Assembly (NCBI GenBank): GCA_903907925.1
Contig: CAIVQB010000074.1
Span: 1 to 62,876, forward strand
Source of the DNA: an uncultured Verrucomicrobiota bacterium
GTDB lineage: Bacteria > Verrucomicrobiota > Verrucomicrobiia > Limisphaerales > UBA9464
Length of the DNA stretch: 62,876 nucleotides
Direction: 5' to 3'
A program made the position numbers and the translations under genes. The stretch's first letter is position 1. Every line of letters begins with the position of its first letter. Positions 41,989 to 50,622 of the stretch are shown here, in pieces. The notes beneath the pieces are model-generated. The model ran no database searches. It was not told the DNA's origin and saw only the letters and a list, made by a program, of their open reading frames with translations.

Positions 41989-44900
41989 CGGCCCCTCCTG
42001 ACCAGCCGTTCCGTGGCGGCAGGCGTCACGGGAATCGTCCCGGATTCCCCTTTGAATTCACGGGTGGGGATGAGCTCGGTGCCGGACCGCGTCCGCGCTG
42101 AGGCTCCCTTGTTGCTGAGATCTTCGACGGTGTAAGTCGCACCGCTATGCTTGCCGCTGGCCGGATCGATGTGCCGCAGCAGGAGGCCGAATTCCTCCTC
42201 GTTGAAGGGACGGCTGCCGCGACGACCGAAGACGACCGTCTGACCGCCGCTCTCGTCCACGACTCGGTCGCGATCGAGCCCGCGGCTGACCGCCACCGCC
42301 GGGGAAGCGGTCGGGAAGGTGGCGATGAGCCGCGGTTCCGGCAGGGGGCTGAAGCCGTAGTGATCGGGTACATTTTCTGGTGAAATCATCTGCAGAATCC
42401 GGAGTCCGTTTCGGCCGTCGGCGACCATGGCGTACATCGATGCCGAGATGCTTCCGATTTGGACCGCACGCGCGTCGTTGAGAACACCGCCGGCGTTGAA
42501 GTGCCGGATCAGCTTCGGTTGCGCGGGGTTCTGGATGTCCACAATCGCGAGGCCTTCGGGACCGTTCGGCACATACAGATAGGTCCGGGCGGCGTAGAGG
42601 CGTCCGGCGTGGGCGAGCGGCAGGGTCGCGACGAGCTTCGGCCGGGTGGGTGTCGAGATGTCGACCACCTTGAGCCCGTCGTCGTCGCTGAGGAACGCGT
42701 AGCGAAACTGAACGGCGATGGCACGGGGATGGTTCAGGTCGGCGGTTAGTTCGCCCACAATCTCGGGTGCGGGTGCGCCGTCCTTGAGGATGCGCACCGT
42801 GAACAACCCGTTTTTTCCAACAACGTAGAGATGCTGCCCGGCCATGTAGCTGTGCATCGCTCCGGTGAGCTTGCCGTCGGGGTTGAAGCGGATCACCGGA
42901 TTCCTTCCATCGAGGAAATTGTTGTCCGGATTGCCGTCGACGAGGGTTCCGACCACCGGCATCACCAAGCCCTCCTCCAGATCGGTCACGTACACGAAGG
43001 CGTAGTTGAGACCGATCTTTTGTTCCTCGTTGCCGGAGTAAATCTCGCCGGCACGCGGATCGGTTTCGGTCCTGGGATAGGGCTGGCGAAGCGGGTCGAC
43101 GCCGAGGGTGGTGGGAAGGGTAACACTGGTGGCGTGCTTTGTTTTGACCCATAGACGCTGTCCCAGCGGGCTGACGGGTGCGCTGCTGATGCGTTCGCTG
43201 AAGCCCTTGTTGTCAACGTTGGCCACGTCGAATACCTGGAAACCGTCGGATCCATTGGCGGTGTAGAGGTATTCGCCGCGCAGGGTCAGATCGAGGATCT
43301 CGTGTCCTTCGTGATGGTGCGCTTCCTGGAGGATACCGTGGTGTTTTTCAACGTGTTCTCGGTGGTTGTCGGGATAGGCGAGGCGCTGCAGATGGCTGCC
43401 ATACGCGGCCTGGGGCTCTTCGCGCTCGGTCCAGACGACAGCGTCAAGGCCACCGCTTCCCGAGCCGACATAGGCGTGGCGGCCGAAGAAATTGACCGTG
43501 CCGGTTCCGAAGCCGAGTAGGGAGGTTATCCAGGCGTTGTTGTCGTTGTCCTGTGAGAGGTGGCATTCGGTGCAGTTCTTGGTCGTGCCAACCGAACTGG
43601 TCGTGTGTGGGAAGTGGGGATTATACGCCTGCCCACTGTAGCCTTCCGCACTCACCGTCTGCTGTTGGGAATAAACCCATTCGCGATTGGAATTCTGAGA
43701 ACCCACAATGACCGCGCTGGACGAGCGCAACACGCCGAGCCGATGGCCCTTGTAGGTGGCGTCGATGCCGAGTTGGAAGACGTCGTCCCGGACAACCTGC
43801 GGATTGTACGTCGTGTAATTCCGGGTCATCACGCCCTCGAACTTGTTGTTGGCGACCCGCTGATTGGCCCGCATCGGCAAATGACAACCAAAGCAGCTCG
43901 TGGCCCACGAGGTGTGGCAGACCTGGCAACTGACGTTGGAATTGTCGTGGGCCAGATCGCGGGCGCACTCGCTCCCGCGATCCTCTTTCAATGGCAGCCG
44001 ATGACTGACATCCAGATCTTTTACCCCGCCCGGCACGTCGCCCCAATCGCGGCCATTGCGCCGAAGCGTCTTCGCATAGGCGCTCTTCGCGTTGTACCGG
44101 GGTGACTTGGGATCGATGGTGTCGACCACCTGCGGCACCTCCCATTCACGGTCGGGGGCGAGCGAGCTGCGCTGGATCAGTTTCTTTCCCTCCCAACGGA
44201 ACCGCGGTCCCCACGCCGTGTTGCTGGTCTTCAACAGGTCGATGCCGTGCTGTTGTTTTGTCGCCGGATCGAAGGTGCCGCCCGATCCACTGGTGATCAG
44301 TGTCGGCCGCGAATTCACCGTGCCGTGGCAATCGACACACTCCACCGAAGTGACCGCCCTGGGTTCACCGTACAACAGGCCATTCCCGTGCATGTCGTGC
44401 AGGAAATGGCAGTCCACGCAGTGCATGCCGCGGGCGAGGTGAACGTCCTTCAGATGGACCGCCTTCTCCCACTTGTGGTCGTCGTCGTGGGGGATGACGG
44501 TGTCTTCGAGATCCAGCAGGCGACCCTGTTTGTCGCGTTTGAAGACGGCGCGGAAAATCCAGCCGTGGCCGTGGTAATCGGCGAATTGCGTGTGTTTCAA
44601 CTGCGGATTCAACTCCGCCACCTTCTCCAGGAAATCCTTGTCGCCCCAGAGTCCACGAACGGCGGCGGCCTCCGGATTCTCAAGATTGCCGGCGGCAATT
44701 TCCGCCTCGGTCGGATTCTTCTGCTCCTTGGGATACATCACCTCGCCGTCGGTTTCCTGATCCCACCACGTGTAGCCGAGGAAGGGATTCACGAAGAGAT
44801 TCCCTTGGTGCATGTGGCAGTTCATGCACTGCGAAGTGGGGATGGCCCGGGTGAAGACGTGTCGGATCGGGTGGCCTTTTTCGTTCTTGGGAATCGTCGG

Positions 44901-45977
44901 ATCGGAACTGAAAGAAAGGCCCTGATGACCGTACTTGGCGTAGTAATCGGAATGGGTTGGAGAACGGTCGTTGGCGTAGACGACGTGGCAGGCGGAACAT
45001 CCGCTGGACCGGTAATCCCCCGGATGATTGTTGCTGCCCATGAAGTCGAGCAGGGGGTCGTGGAGGCGAGTTTTCTGAAGATTAAGGAAGACGGGGTCGG
45101 TGCGGAGTTGGGTGCCGAGTCCGCGTTCGCTCAGGCGTCGGCCGGGTTTCCCGGGAGGTTCTTCAATGTTGGGCAGGCCGAGGGAATTGGGTTTCTCACC
45201 GCCCTTCTCGAAGATGCGGAGGATGTTGCTGGGCTGTCCGACGGTGAACCGGGGCAGGGGATCGAGATAGGGCAGGATGCCGTACAAGCGGGTCATTTCC
45301 GGTTCCACCGGGACCGGGCTTTCCAGGCGCAACGGGACGCCGTCGATGCCGTACGCCTGCCCATAGCGGTAGTTGCGCTGCGAATACGCCCCGTTGTTGT
45401 ACAGCGCCGCACCCCAGAGCATCGCACCATGCCGCATGATGCTGTGACGGACATGGGCGACACTGTCACCGTGACACAGTCCGCAGGCGCGGTCGGCCAC
45501 CCGCAAATCGCCCGGATTCACGAACTGGATGAACTCGGCGGATTCGTGGTTCAGCAACACCGAGGATTCATTGGGATTCGCCGAGGATTCCCAGAAGGTG
45601 GGGTTGCGGGGCTGGACGTGCGCCTTGCGTTGGGTGAGGCCCGGTGCCGGGTTGCCGCCGTGGCAATCCGTGCAGCCCAGAACGACGAACGGTGAGGTAT
45701 GCATCGAATGGGAATCGGTCGTCCGATGACATTCAAGACAGCCCTGCGACTTGGCCAACGCCTCGTCTTTGGATTGGTCGATCCGATTGCGCGCGGGCTT
45801 TGTCGCGGTCGACGGAACATCGGTGGGCACGGAAATCCGCGGTCCGTTGGCCGAGAGATACGCCAGCAGGGGCGAATCCGCACGGACGGCGATCGTCGCC
45901 GTCAGCAGCGCAGGAAGGATCAGGGCGGCGGTCCACCCGCGCCTGATCCACCACCCAATGGAGATTCGGGTTTTCAC
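41985..45977 (-). CDS. Large decahaem cytochrome c fused to an LVIVD-repeat propeller
   Basis: 1330 residues. Signal peptide (about 1-33, WTAALILPALLTATIAVRA) without a lipobox. The N-terminal two thirds hold ten CxxCH sites: CLECH, CTDCH, CGLCH, CSACH, CMNCH, CVDCH, CVDCH, CQVCH, CFGCH, CTECH, with many additional histidines that can act as distal ligands. From about 860 a run of LVIVD-type blades follows (GEYLYTANGSDGFQVFDVAN, FAFLSDDDGLKVVDISTPTRPKLV-like, LYVPNGPEGLAIVDIQNP). It begins 3 bp after the beta-barrel gene and overlaps the NHL gene by 4 bp. Likely located at the outer membrane or cell surface. Confidence 0.92.
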   Translation of the reverse strand: MKTRISIGWWIRRGWTAALILPALLTATIAVRADSPLLAYLSANGPRISVPTDVPSTATKPARNRIDQSKDEALAKSQGCLECHRTTDSHSMHTSPFVVLGCTDCHGGNPAPGLTQRKAHVQPRNPTFWESSANPNESSVLLNHESAEFIQFVNPGDLRVADRACGLCHGDSVAHVRHSIMRHGAMLWGAALYNNGAYSQRNYRYGQAYGIDGVPLRLESPVPVEPEMTRLYGILPYLDPLPRFTVGQPSNILRIFEKGGEKPNSLGLPNIEEPPGKPGRRLSERGLGTQLRTDPVFLNLQKTRLHDPLLDFMGSNNHPGDYRSSGCSACHVVYANDRSPTHSDYYAKYGHQGLSFSSDPTIPKNEKGHPIRHVFTRAIPTSQCMNCHMHQGNLFVNPFLGYTWWDQETDGEVMYPKEQKNPTEAEIAAGNLENPEAAAVRGLWGDKDFLEKVAELNPQLKHTQFADYHGHGWIFRAVFKRDKQGRLLDLEDTVIPHDDDHKWEKAVHLKDVHLARGMHCVDCHFLHDMHGNGLLYGEPRAVTSVECVDCHGTVNSRPTLITSGSGGTFDPATKQQHGIDLLKTSNTAWGPRFRWEGKKLIQRSSLAPDREWEVPQVVDTIDPKSPRYNAKSAYAKTLRRNGRDWGDVPGGVKDLDVSHRLPLKEDRGSECARDLAHDNSNVSCQVCHTSWATSCFGCHLPMRANQRVANNKFEGVMTRNYTTYNPQVVRDDVFQLGIDATYKGHRLGVLRSSSAVIVGSQNSNREWVYSQQQTVSAEGYSGQAYNPHFPHTTSSVGTTKNCTECHLSQDNDNNAWITSLLGFGTGTVNFFGRHAYVGSGSGGLDAVVWTEREEPQAAYGSHLQRLAYPDNHREHVEKHHGILQEAHHHEGHEILDLTLRGEYLYTANGSDGFQVFDVANVDNKGFSERISSAPVSPLGQRLWVKTKHATSVTLPTTLGVDPLRQPYPRTETDPRAGEIYSGNEEQKIGLNYAFVYVTDLEEGLVMPVVGTLVDGNPDNNFLDGRNPVIRFNPDGKLTGAMHSYMAGQHLYVVGKNGLFTVRILKDGAPAPEIVGELTADLNHPRAIAVQFRYAFLSDDDGLKVVDISTPTRPKLVATLPLAHAGRLYAARTYLYVPNGPEGLAIVDIQNPAQPKLIRHFNAGGVLNDARAVQIGSISASMYAMVADGRNGLRILQMISPENVPDHYGFSPLPEPRLIATFPTASPAVAVSRGLDRDRVVDESGGQTVVFGRRGSRPFNEEEFGLLLRHIDPASGKHSGATYTVEDLSNKGASARTRSGTELIPTREFKGESGTIPVTPAATERLVRRGR

Positions 45978-45980
45978 GTT

Positions 45981-48488
45981 TCAGTAGGTGAAGTTGATGG
46001 CGACCACTCCGCTGTAGAGGAAATCGTCCACCTTGCCAATCCGGCTGGGTTGGGAGTCGTCGAATCCGGGCACCGGATCCGTGTTGTGGCGATAGATGTC
46101 CCGATAACCGCTCCCCGGGATCAACACCCCGATGCCGGCGGTGAGGATGATGTTGTCGGTCAGAAACGGCCGGTACTGAAACCCGAGACTGAAATCGAAT
46201 CCCAGTTCGCCGCGGATGTTGTCCTGAAGATCCGCTGTTTGGAGCGAATCGGTTTCCGCGAAGCGCAGGTAGTTGAAATTCAAAAACGTCCTGAGCTTGG
46301 GCGTGGTGTCGATGTCGACGCCGACGCTGTAAATGAAAATGCCAGGATTGACGAAATTGGCCTGTCCCTGGGTTTTACTGGTTCGGAGATTGGGGAACAG
46401 CGAATTGGGCTGTTTGAGGGCGACGCTCGTGCCGCCGAAATTGAGTCCCTGATGAACGTAATAACTGAAGGCGCCTCCGGTGAAGTTGGGATTGTCGAGG
46501 ATTCCGTCGAATCCTCCGCCGGTGTTGTCCGAGGCATTGTGATCGCCGCTCGCGTAGACGAATGACGCCTTGTAGCGCAGCCAGTCGCGGTCGTAGCTGA
46601 CCTCCAGCGCGGCCATCTGGGCGTTGATATCCACCCGGTGACCGGAGATCGGATTCAGATCATCTTTGCCGACCGCCTGGTAGAATTGGTGGCTGACGTT
46701 CCATCGCCCGATGTGTCCGTCGCCGGCCCAACCGAGATAGAAGGCCTGGATCCCGTGCGGTTGGGCGGCTCCGATGGGCGCGGGCCGGACAAGCGATCCG
46801 GTGCGATCGTAATGAACACCGGGTTCATCGAGGTTGGCGGCGAAGGAAAGCTGCGAGGTGTAACCACTCCAGAGAAAATCCTGCCGGTAGACATTGGCGA
46901 AAAACACCTTTTGATTGCGCTGATCGAAGGTGTTCAGCCCGGAGAAGGTGTCTTTTTCGCGGAGGTCAAATCCGGCGAGATTATATTGCCACCGGTTATT
47001 GTCCCAATTGCCGAACAGGCGACCGCCGAGATTGGTGTCATTGAACAAAAACCCGCGGAAATCCTGATTGAAACCCTGATTCCCGGCTTTCACCGCGAAG
47101 AAGTCGTAGTTATCGGACAGATCACCGAGATGGTATTCGGCGAAATATTCCTGGAGGGCGAAAAAGGAACGGGTGCGGTCAGTGTAGTGGGTGCCCGACA
47201 GGGAATCTGGCGGGTGCCCGAGTTGCCCGTTGAGCAGCTTTCCGATGTCGCCTGGATTGGAAACCCAGCCGTTCGGTGGCGGCGGGGTGTTGGGTCCGCC
47301 ATTGATGCCACGCGGATCTGGCGACAGGACGTTGTTCTCCTGAACCAGCACGTAGTTGACGTTGAACACCGGCATGACCTTGAGCGACCAGTGAGCCGGC
47401 TTGAAGGACGTTTCGCCTTCAAACAATTCCACTGCGAAACCGAAGTTTTGCTGCACGCCGATTTGTTCGCTCCGGCCAAAGACATCGGCGGAATCCGGTC
47501 GAGCGGAACTCACGGCCGAGGGCGTTGGAACCCGACGGAACTCCACCGCGGTGTCGCTGGTGGCGGTGAGATTGAGAAAAATGTCCTGACCGAGGACCGG
47601 CAGGTCGCCCTTGAGCTTTGATTGGTAGTACGGATGCCACAACCGGGGCGTGAGGCGGTCGTAGGGTTGTTCGCTCAACCCGCTGGTATAACGCCGCCAC
47701 GGTGTGAATCCAAAGCCGACCTGATACCGGTCTGGAACGGGAACGGTGTTCGGTGGAATCCCTTCGCCGCGTGCCGTCACCGGATACTCGGGTGAACCTT
47801 CCAGTTGGAATTCCCGCTTGTCGTTGGCTCGGACAGCGGCGCGTGGGAGGCGCAGTTCGGATGGCAACGGCTCGGTTCCGTAGCCGGGCTGTCCTGGGAG
47901 CGGTGCCGGTTTGGGTTGCGGGCGCAGTTCCAGCCGATCTTCACGCAACGGGCCACGCGGGACGGTCAATTCACTGGGAACGGGCTGGCCCTCGAACCGT
48001 GGCGGTTCCGCTGGCTCGGCTTGAAAGAACGGTTCCACGGACGTCGGCCTGCCACGGTGAATGCCAGGATCCGGATTGAACTCCGACGCGCTCCGGGGCG
48101 GTGCGTTGGTGTTGACGAACCGGTGACGGTCCCACACCGGTTCCGTCGGGATCGCCCGGCGCGGACGCATCGGGGGCGATCCGGAATCCACGTTGCGATC
48201 CGCCGGCGAAAGCGGTGGTGGCCGGGTGCTGACGGTTTGGTGCGGTCGCGGTGCCTCGGGACTCAGCGGTGCGGTTTCAGCGGGGGTGGTTTCGGATGAC
48301 GGGAGCTGGCGAACGGTCGCGCCGCGATGCCCGTACGGATCCTCGGCCGCCACGCCGGGGCAGTGGCCTAGAATTGCGGCGAGGCCCATCCATCGAACGG
48401 CTGCCGCCGTGGAAAAGCCGCAGGCCGATAAGGGCTCCCCGGAACCCCCGGCCGGCCCTTTTCGATCGTGTCGTTCGGGCGCGGGCAT
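45981..48488 (-). CDS. Large outer-membrane beta-barrel protein (porin-like) with proline-rich N-terminal region
   Basis: 835 residues. The N-terminus has a signal-like segment (VRWMGLAAILGHCPGVAAE, cut near residue 48); then a proline-rich disordered region (about 50-270) and a beta-strand-rich part to the end (FFALQEYFAEYHLGDLSDNYDFFAVKAGNQGFNQDF, LEVSYDRDWLRYKASFVYASGD, DFSLGFQYRPFLTDNIILTAGIGVLIPG), ending YSGVVAINFTY with terminal aromatic residue. Barrel size is comparable with large porin-cytochrome conduit barrels. It heads the operon with the decahaem and NHL genes. No named family is recognised; the conduit role is inferred from context. Confidence 0.75.
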   Translation of the reverse strand: MPAPERHDRKGPAGGSGEPLSACGFSTAAAVRWMGLAAILGHCPGVAAEDPYGHRGATVRQLPSSETTPAETAPLSPEAPRPHQTVSTRPPPLSPADRNVDSGSPPMRPRRAIPTEPVWDRHRFVNTNAPPRSASEFNPDPGIHRGRPTSVEPFFQAEPAEPPRFEGQPVPSELTVPRGPLREDRLELRPQPKPAPLPGQPGYGTEPLPSELRLPRAAVRANDKREFQLEGSPEYPVTARGEGIPPNTVPVPDRYQVGFGFTPWRRYTSGLSEQPYDRLTPRLWHPYYQSKLKGDLPVLGQDIFLNLTATSDTAVEFRRVPTPSAVSSARPDSADVFGRSEQIGVQQNFGFAVELFEGETSFKPAHWSLKVMPVFNVNYVLVQENNVLSPDPRGINGGPNTPPPPNGWVSNPGDIGKLLNGQLGHPPDSLSGTHYTDRTRSFFALQEYFAEYHLGDLSDNYDFFAVKAGNQGFNQDFRGFLFNDTNLGGRLFGNWDNNRWQYNLAGFDLREKDTFSGLNTFDQRNQKVFFANVYRQDFLWSGYTSQLSFAANLDEPGVHYDRTGSLVRPAPIGAAQPHGIQAFYLGWAGDGHIGRWNVSHQFYQAVGKDDLNPISGHRVDINAQMAALEVSYDRDWLRYKASFVYASGDHNASDNTGGGFDGILDNPNFTGGAFSYYVHQGLNFGGTSVALKQPNSLFPNLRTSKTQGQANFVNPGIFIYSVGVDIDTTPKLRTFLNFNYLRFAETDSLQTADLQDNIRGELGFDFSLGFQYRPFLTDNIILTAGIGVLIPGSGYRDIYRHNTDPVPGFDDSQPSRIGKVDDFLYSGVVAINFTY

Positions 48489-48531
48489 TTTCTGCTGGTG
48501 GTCCTAACAAGGAGGCTCCTACGGTGCGAGC

Positions 48532-50250
48532 GTGAAACGAGCAGTAACGGCACTTCTTTTTGCCGTGGCGTGGTCGGAGCTCTGCTCGCGGGTCCATGCC
48601 GAGCGATTGGTTCCCGCCGATATCGAACGAATTCTCGCGCAGGCGGCGAGCAAGACGCTCGAATACCCGTCCAACCCGATCCGAACCAACGCGGTCATCG
48701 CGGTGTCCGACCGCGAGGGTTACATCGTCGGCGTGTGGACCGTGGACCCGAATTACGCCGCCAATCCGAAGTTCCCCGCGTTCCTCCGTAATGCGATGGG
48801 GCGCGCTGGAACGGCGGCGTTTCTCAGCAGCTCCCAGCATGCGTTTTCGTCCCGCACCGCCGGATTCATCGTGCAACAACACTTCCCGCCCGGGATTGAA
48901 AACACCCCGCCCGGTCCGCTGGTCGGCGTGAATTTTTCCAACCTCAGTTTCAGCGATGTCAACCGGTTCAAGAATCCCGCAACCTACAATCCCGCCCTCA
49001 CCAATGGCATCAATGGCGGCGTGCTGCCGGCGTTGGTGACCGGTGGACTGACGGGCGCAGCCGGCGGCGTGCCGTTGTACAAGAACGGCCAGTTGGTCGG
49101 CGGTGTGGGCGTCGCAGGCGATGAAGAATTCGGCGCACCGCTGGGGCAGCAGCAGGTTCAATTCGGTGCGACGCGGACGTCGGTGGCCGGCTTGATCACC
49201 AACTCGTTTTTTTACGAACTCGCCATCTCGTCGGAATTGGTGCGGGCACCCGATGTCGACGAGGAAGTGGCGCTCGCCGGGCAGATCGGTTTTGCGCCCG
49301 ATCCGCGCCTGTGGGGCAGCAAGGTGTTCGTCGCCGGCATTTCCCTGGTCTATATCGCCAACCCACCGGTCGCCGCGCGGGTCGTCCTGCCGCTGGCTGC
49401 CACCGGGGTGCCCGTGGCCGCCTATCCCATCGTGGCGCCGCCGCCGGTGGACTATCCGCCCCTGACGCTCGGCGGCGTGACCGGTGAACTGCGACAACCG
49501 ATCCTCGACGATCCCGCGTTGCACGATGCGTCCACGTCCAATGACACCATCGCCGGACAGGCGCGTCTGACTGCCGCGGAGGTTCGATCCATCCTGGAAC
49601 TCGGTGCCCGACGGGCCCGAACGACGCGCGCCGGAATCCGGCTGCCGCGCGGCAGTCGGATGCAGTGCTTCATCTCGGTGGTTTCGAACCCAAACCGGGA
49701 CGATGCTCCGCCGCCCGTGTTGGGCAGCTTTTGCACCTCACCCGATGCCACGCGGTTTTCTTGGGATGTCTCGGTTCAGAAGGCCCGCACGGCGCTTTTC
49801 TTTTCCGATTCAACCCGTGCCTTCGGTGCGCGGACGGTTGGATTTCTGGCGGAGAAGTTTTATCCGCCGGGTATCCGGGATACCGAGCCCGGGATTTTTG
49901 CCGGTCTTCAGGAGCAGTTCAGCGGTTTCATTTACGATGTTCAGAATCCGTTGAACGATGTCGTGGTGTCGGCACCCGAGGGGCAGCCGGCTTTGTCGCT
50001 CACCGCGATTCCGGTGAACCTGAATCTGCCGAATGGAATCACCATTTTCCCGGGTGGATTCCCACTGTACAGGAACGGAGTTTTGATTGGCGCCGTTGGC
50101 GTGTCCGGCGATGGCATTGATCAGGACGATTTGGTGGCCGCCAGTGCTGCGCGTGATTTTCCGGCACCCCGTGAAATCCGCGCCGATCGCTTGAGCTATC
50201 GGGGAGCACGGCTGCCCTACGCCAAATTCCCTCGGAACCCGGCCTTATAA
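48532..50250 (+). CDS. Exported protein with two GlcG/HbpS-type haem-binding domains
   Basis: 572 residues, GTG start (signal peptide VTALLFAVAWSELCSRVHA, cut near residue 23). Domain 1 (about 26-235) begins RLVPADIERILAQAASK and has VAVSDREGYIVGVW and FSSRTAGFIVQQHFPPG; domain 2 (about 350-560) begins RLTAAEVRSILELGARRA and has FGARTVGFLAEKFYPPG. Both end with GGFPLYRNGVLIGAVGVSGDG-type loops, the GlcG/HbpS (haem-degrading) family signature. Each domain carries an insertion compared with the usual 130-150-residue GlcG. It is divergent, 43 bp from the outer-membrane barrel gene of the redox island, which suggests haem handling for the cytochromes. Confidence 0.85.
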   Translation: MKRAVTALLFAVAWSELCSRVHAERLVPADIERILAQAASKTLEYPSNPIRTNAVIAVSDREGYIVGVWTVDPNYAANPKFPAFLRNAMGRAGTAAFLSSSQHAFSSRTAGFIVQQHFPPGIENTPPGPLVGVNFSNLSFSDVNRFKNPATYNPALTNGINGGVLPALVTGGLTGAAGGVPLYKNGQLVGGVGVAGDEEFGAPLGQQQVQFGATRTSVAGLITNSFFYELAISSELVRAPDVDEEVALAGQIGFAPDPRLWGSKVFVAGISLVYIANPPVAARVVLPLAATGVPVAAYPIVAPPPVDYPPLTLGGVTGELRQPILDDPALHDASTSNDTIAGQARLTAAEVRSILELGARRARTTRAGIRLPRGSRMQCFISVVSNPNRDDAPPPVLGSFCTSPDATRFSWDVSVQKARTALFFSDSTRAFGARTVGFLAEKFYPPGIRDTEPGIFAGLQEQFSGFIYDVQNPLNDVVVSAPEGQPALSLTAIPVNLNLPNGITIFPGGFPLYRNGVLIGAVGVSGDGIDQDDLVAASAARDFPAPREIRADRLSYRGARLPYAKFPRNPAL

Positions 50251-50298
50251 CCGGTCCTGCCCGGCTGGGTTTGGAGGGCGTCGAAAGTGCGTCGGTCC

Positions 50299-50336
50299 GG
50301 AGGGCGTGCTTCCACGCGCGCCCCAATTAGTCGCGA
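50299..50336 (+). repeat. Palindromic repeat family B, copy 2
   Basis: Starts GGAGGGCGTGCTTCCACGCG and ends CCCCAATTAGTCGCGA. It aligns along all 38 bases with the inverted copy at 50461-50498; differences are mostly in the stem and look compensatory (GGGCGTG/CGCGCCC against GGGCTCGG/CCGAGCCC). Confidence 0.75.
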
Positions 50337-50460
50337 TCCTCGGTTGAGCAAAGATGTCGTTCCACGTGTCCCTGATCTTTCTTCCCGGTTCCGCCTGTTT
50401 TCCATCCGCTGTGATTCCCCAACTCGGCGGTCGGGAATTGCGGCGTTCCACGGTGCCTGT

Positions 50461-50498
50461 TCGCGATTGATTGGGGCTCGGGTGGAACCGAGCCCTCC
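50461..50498 (-). repeat. Palindromic repeat family B, copy 3
   Basis: Read on the minus strand: GGAGGGCTCGGTTCCACCCG, then AGCCCCAATCAATCGCGA. The hairpin part is identical to the copy at 26998-27023. Confidence 0.8.
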
Positions 50499-50622
50499 GA
50501 AGTAGAGGGGGCCGAATTCTCGCGGCTACACTTGCCGTCGCGACACAACCGGTAGCCTATGGACGAAGTCCCGATGAAGCGTTCGGTGGGTTGTGTCCTG
50601 CGTTCGTCCGGATTCCGTTGAA

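Larger units (their letters stand above)
50251..50622. other. 372-bp intergenic region with inverted family-B repeats
   Basis: No gene is supported. It contains two 38-bp family-B copies in opposite orientation (50299-50336 and 50461-50498), separated by about 124 bp, and no clear promoter. Confidence 0.7.

Noticed and set aside
44247-45695. 482-codon plus-strand frame opposite the decahaem cytochrome
   Set aside because: All ten CxxCH sites are on the minus strand; the plus-strand product is a shadow.
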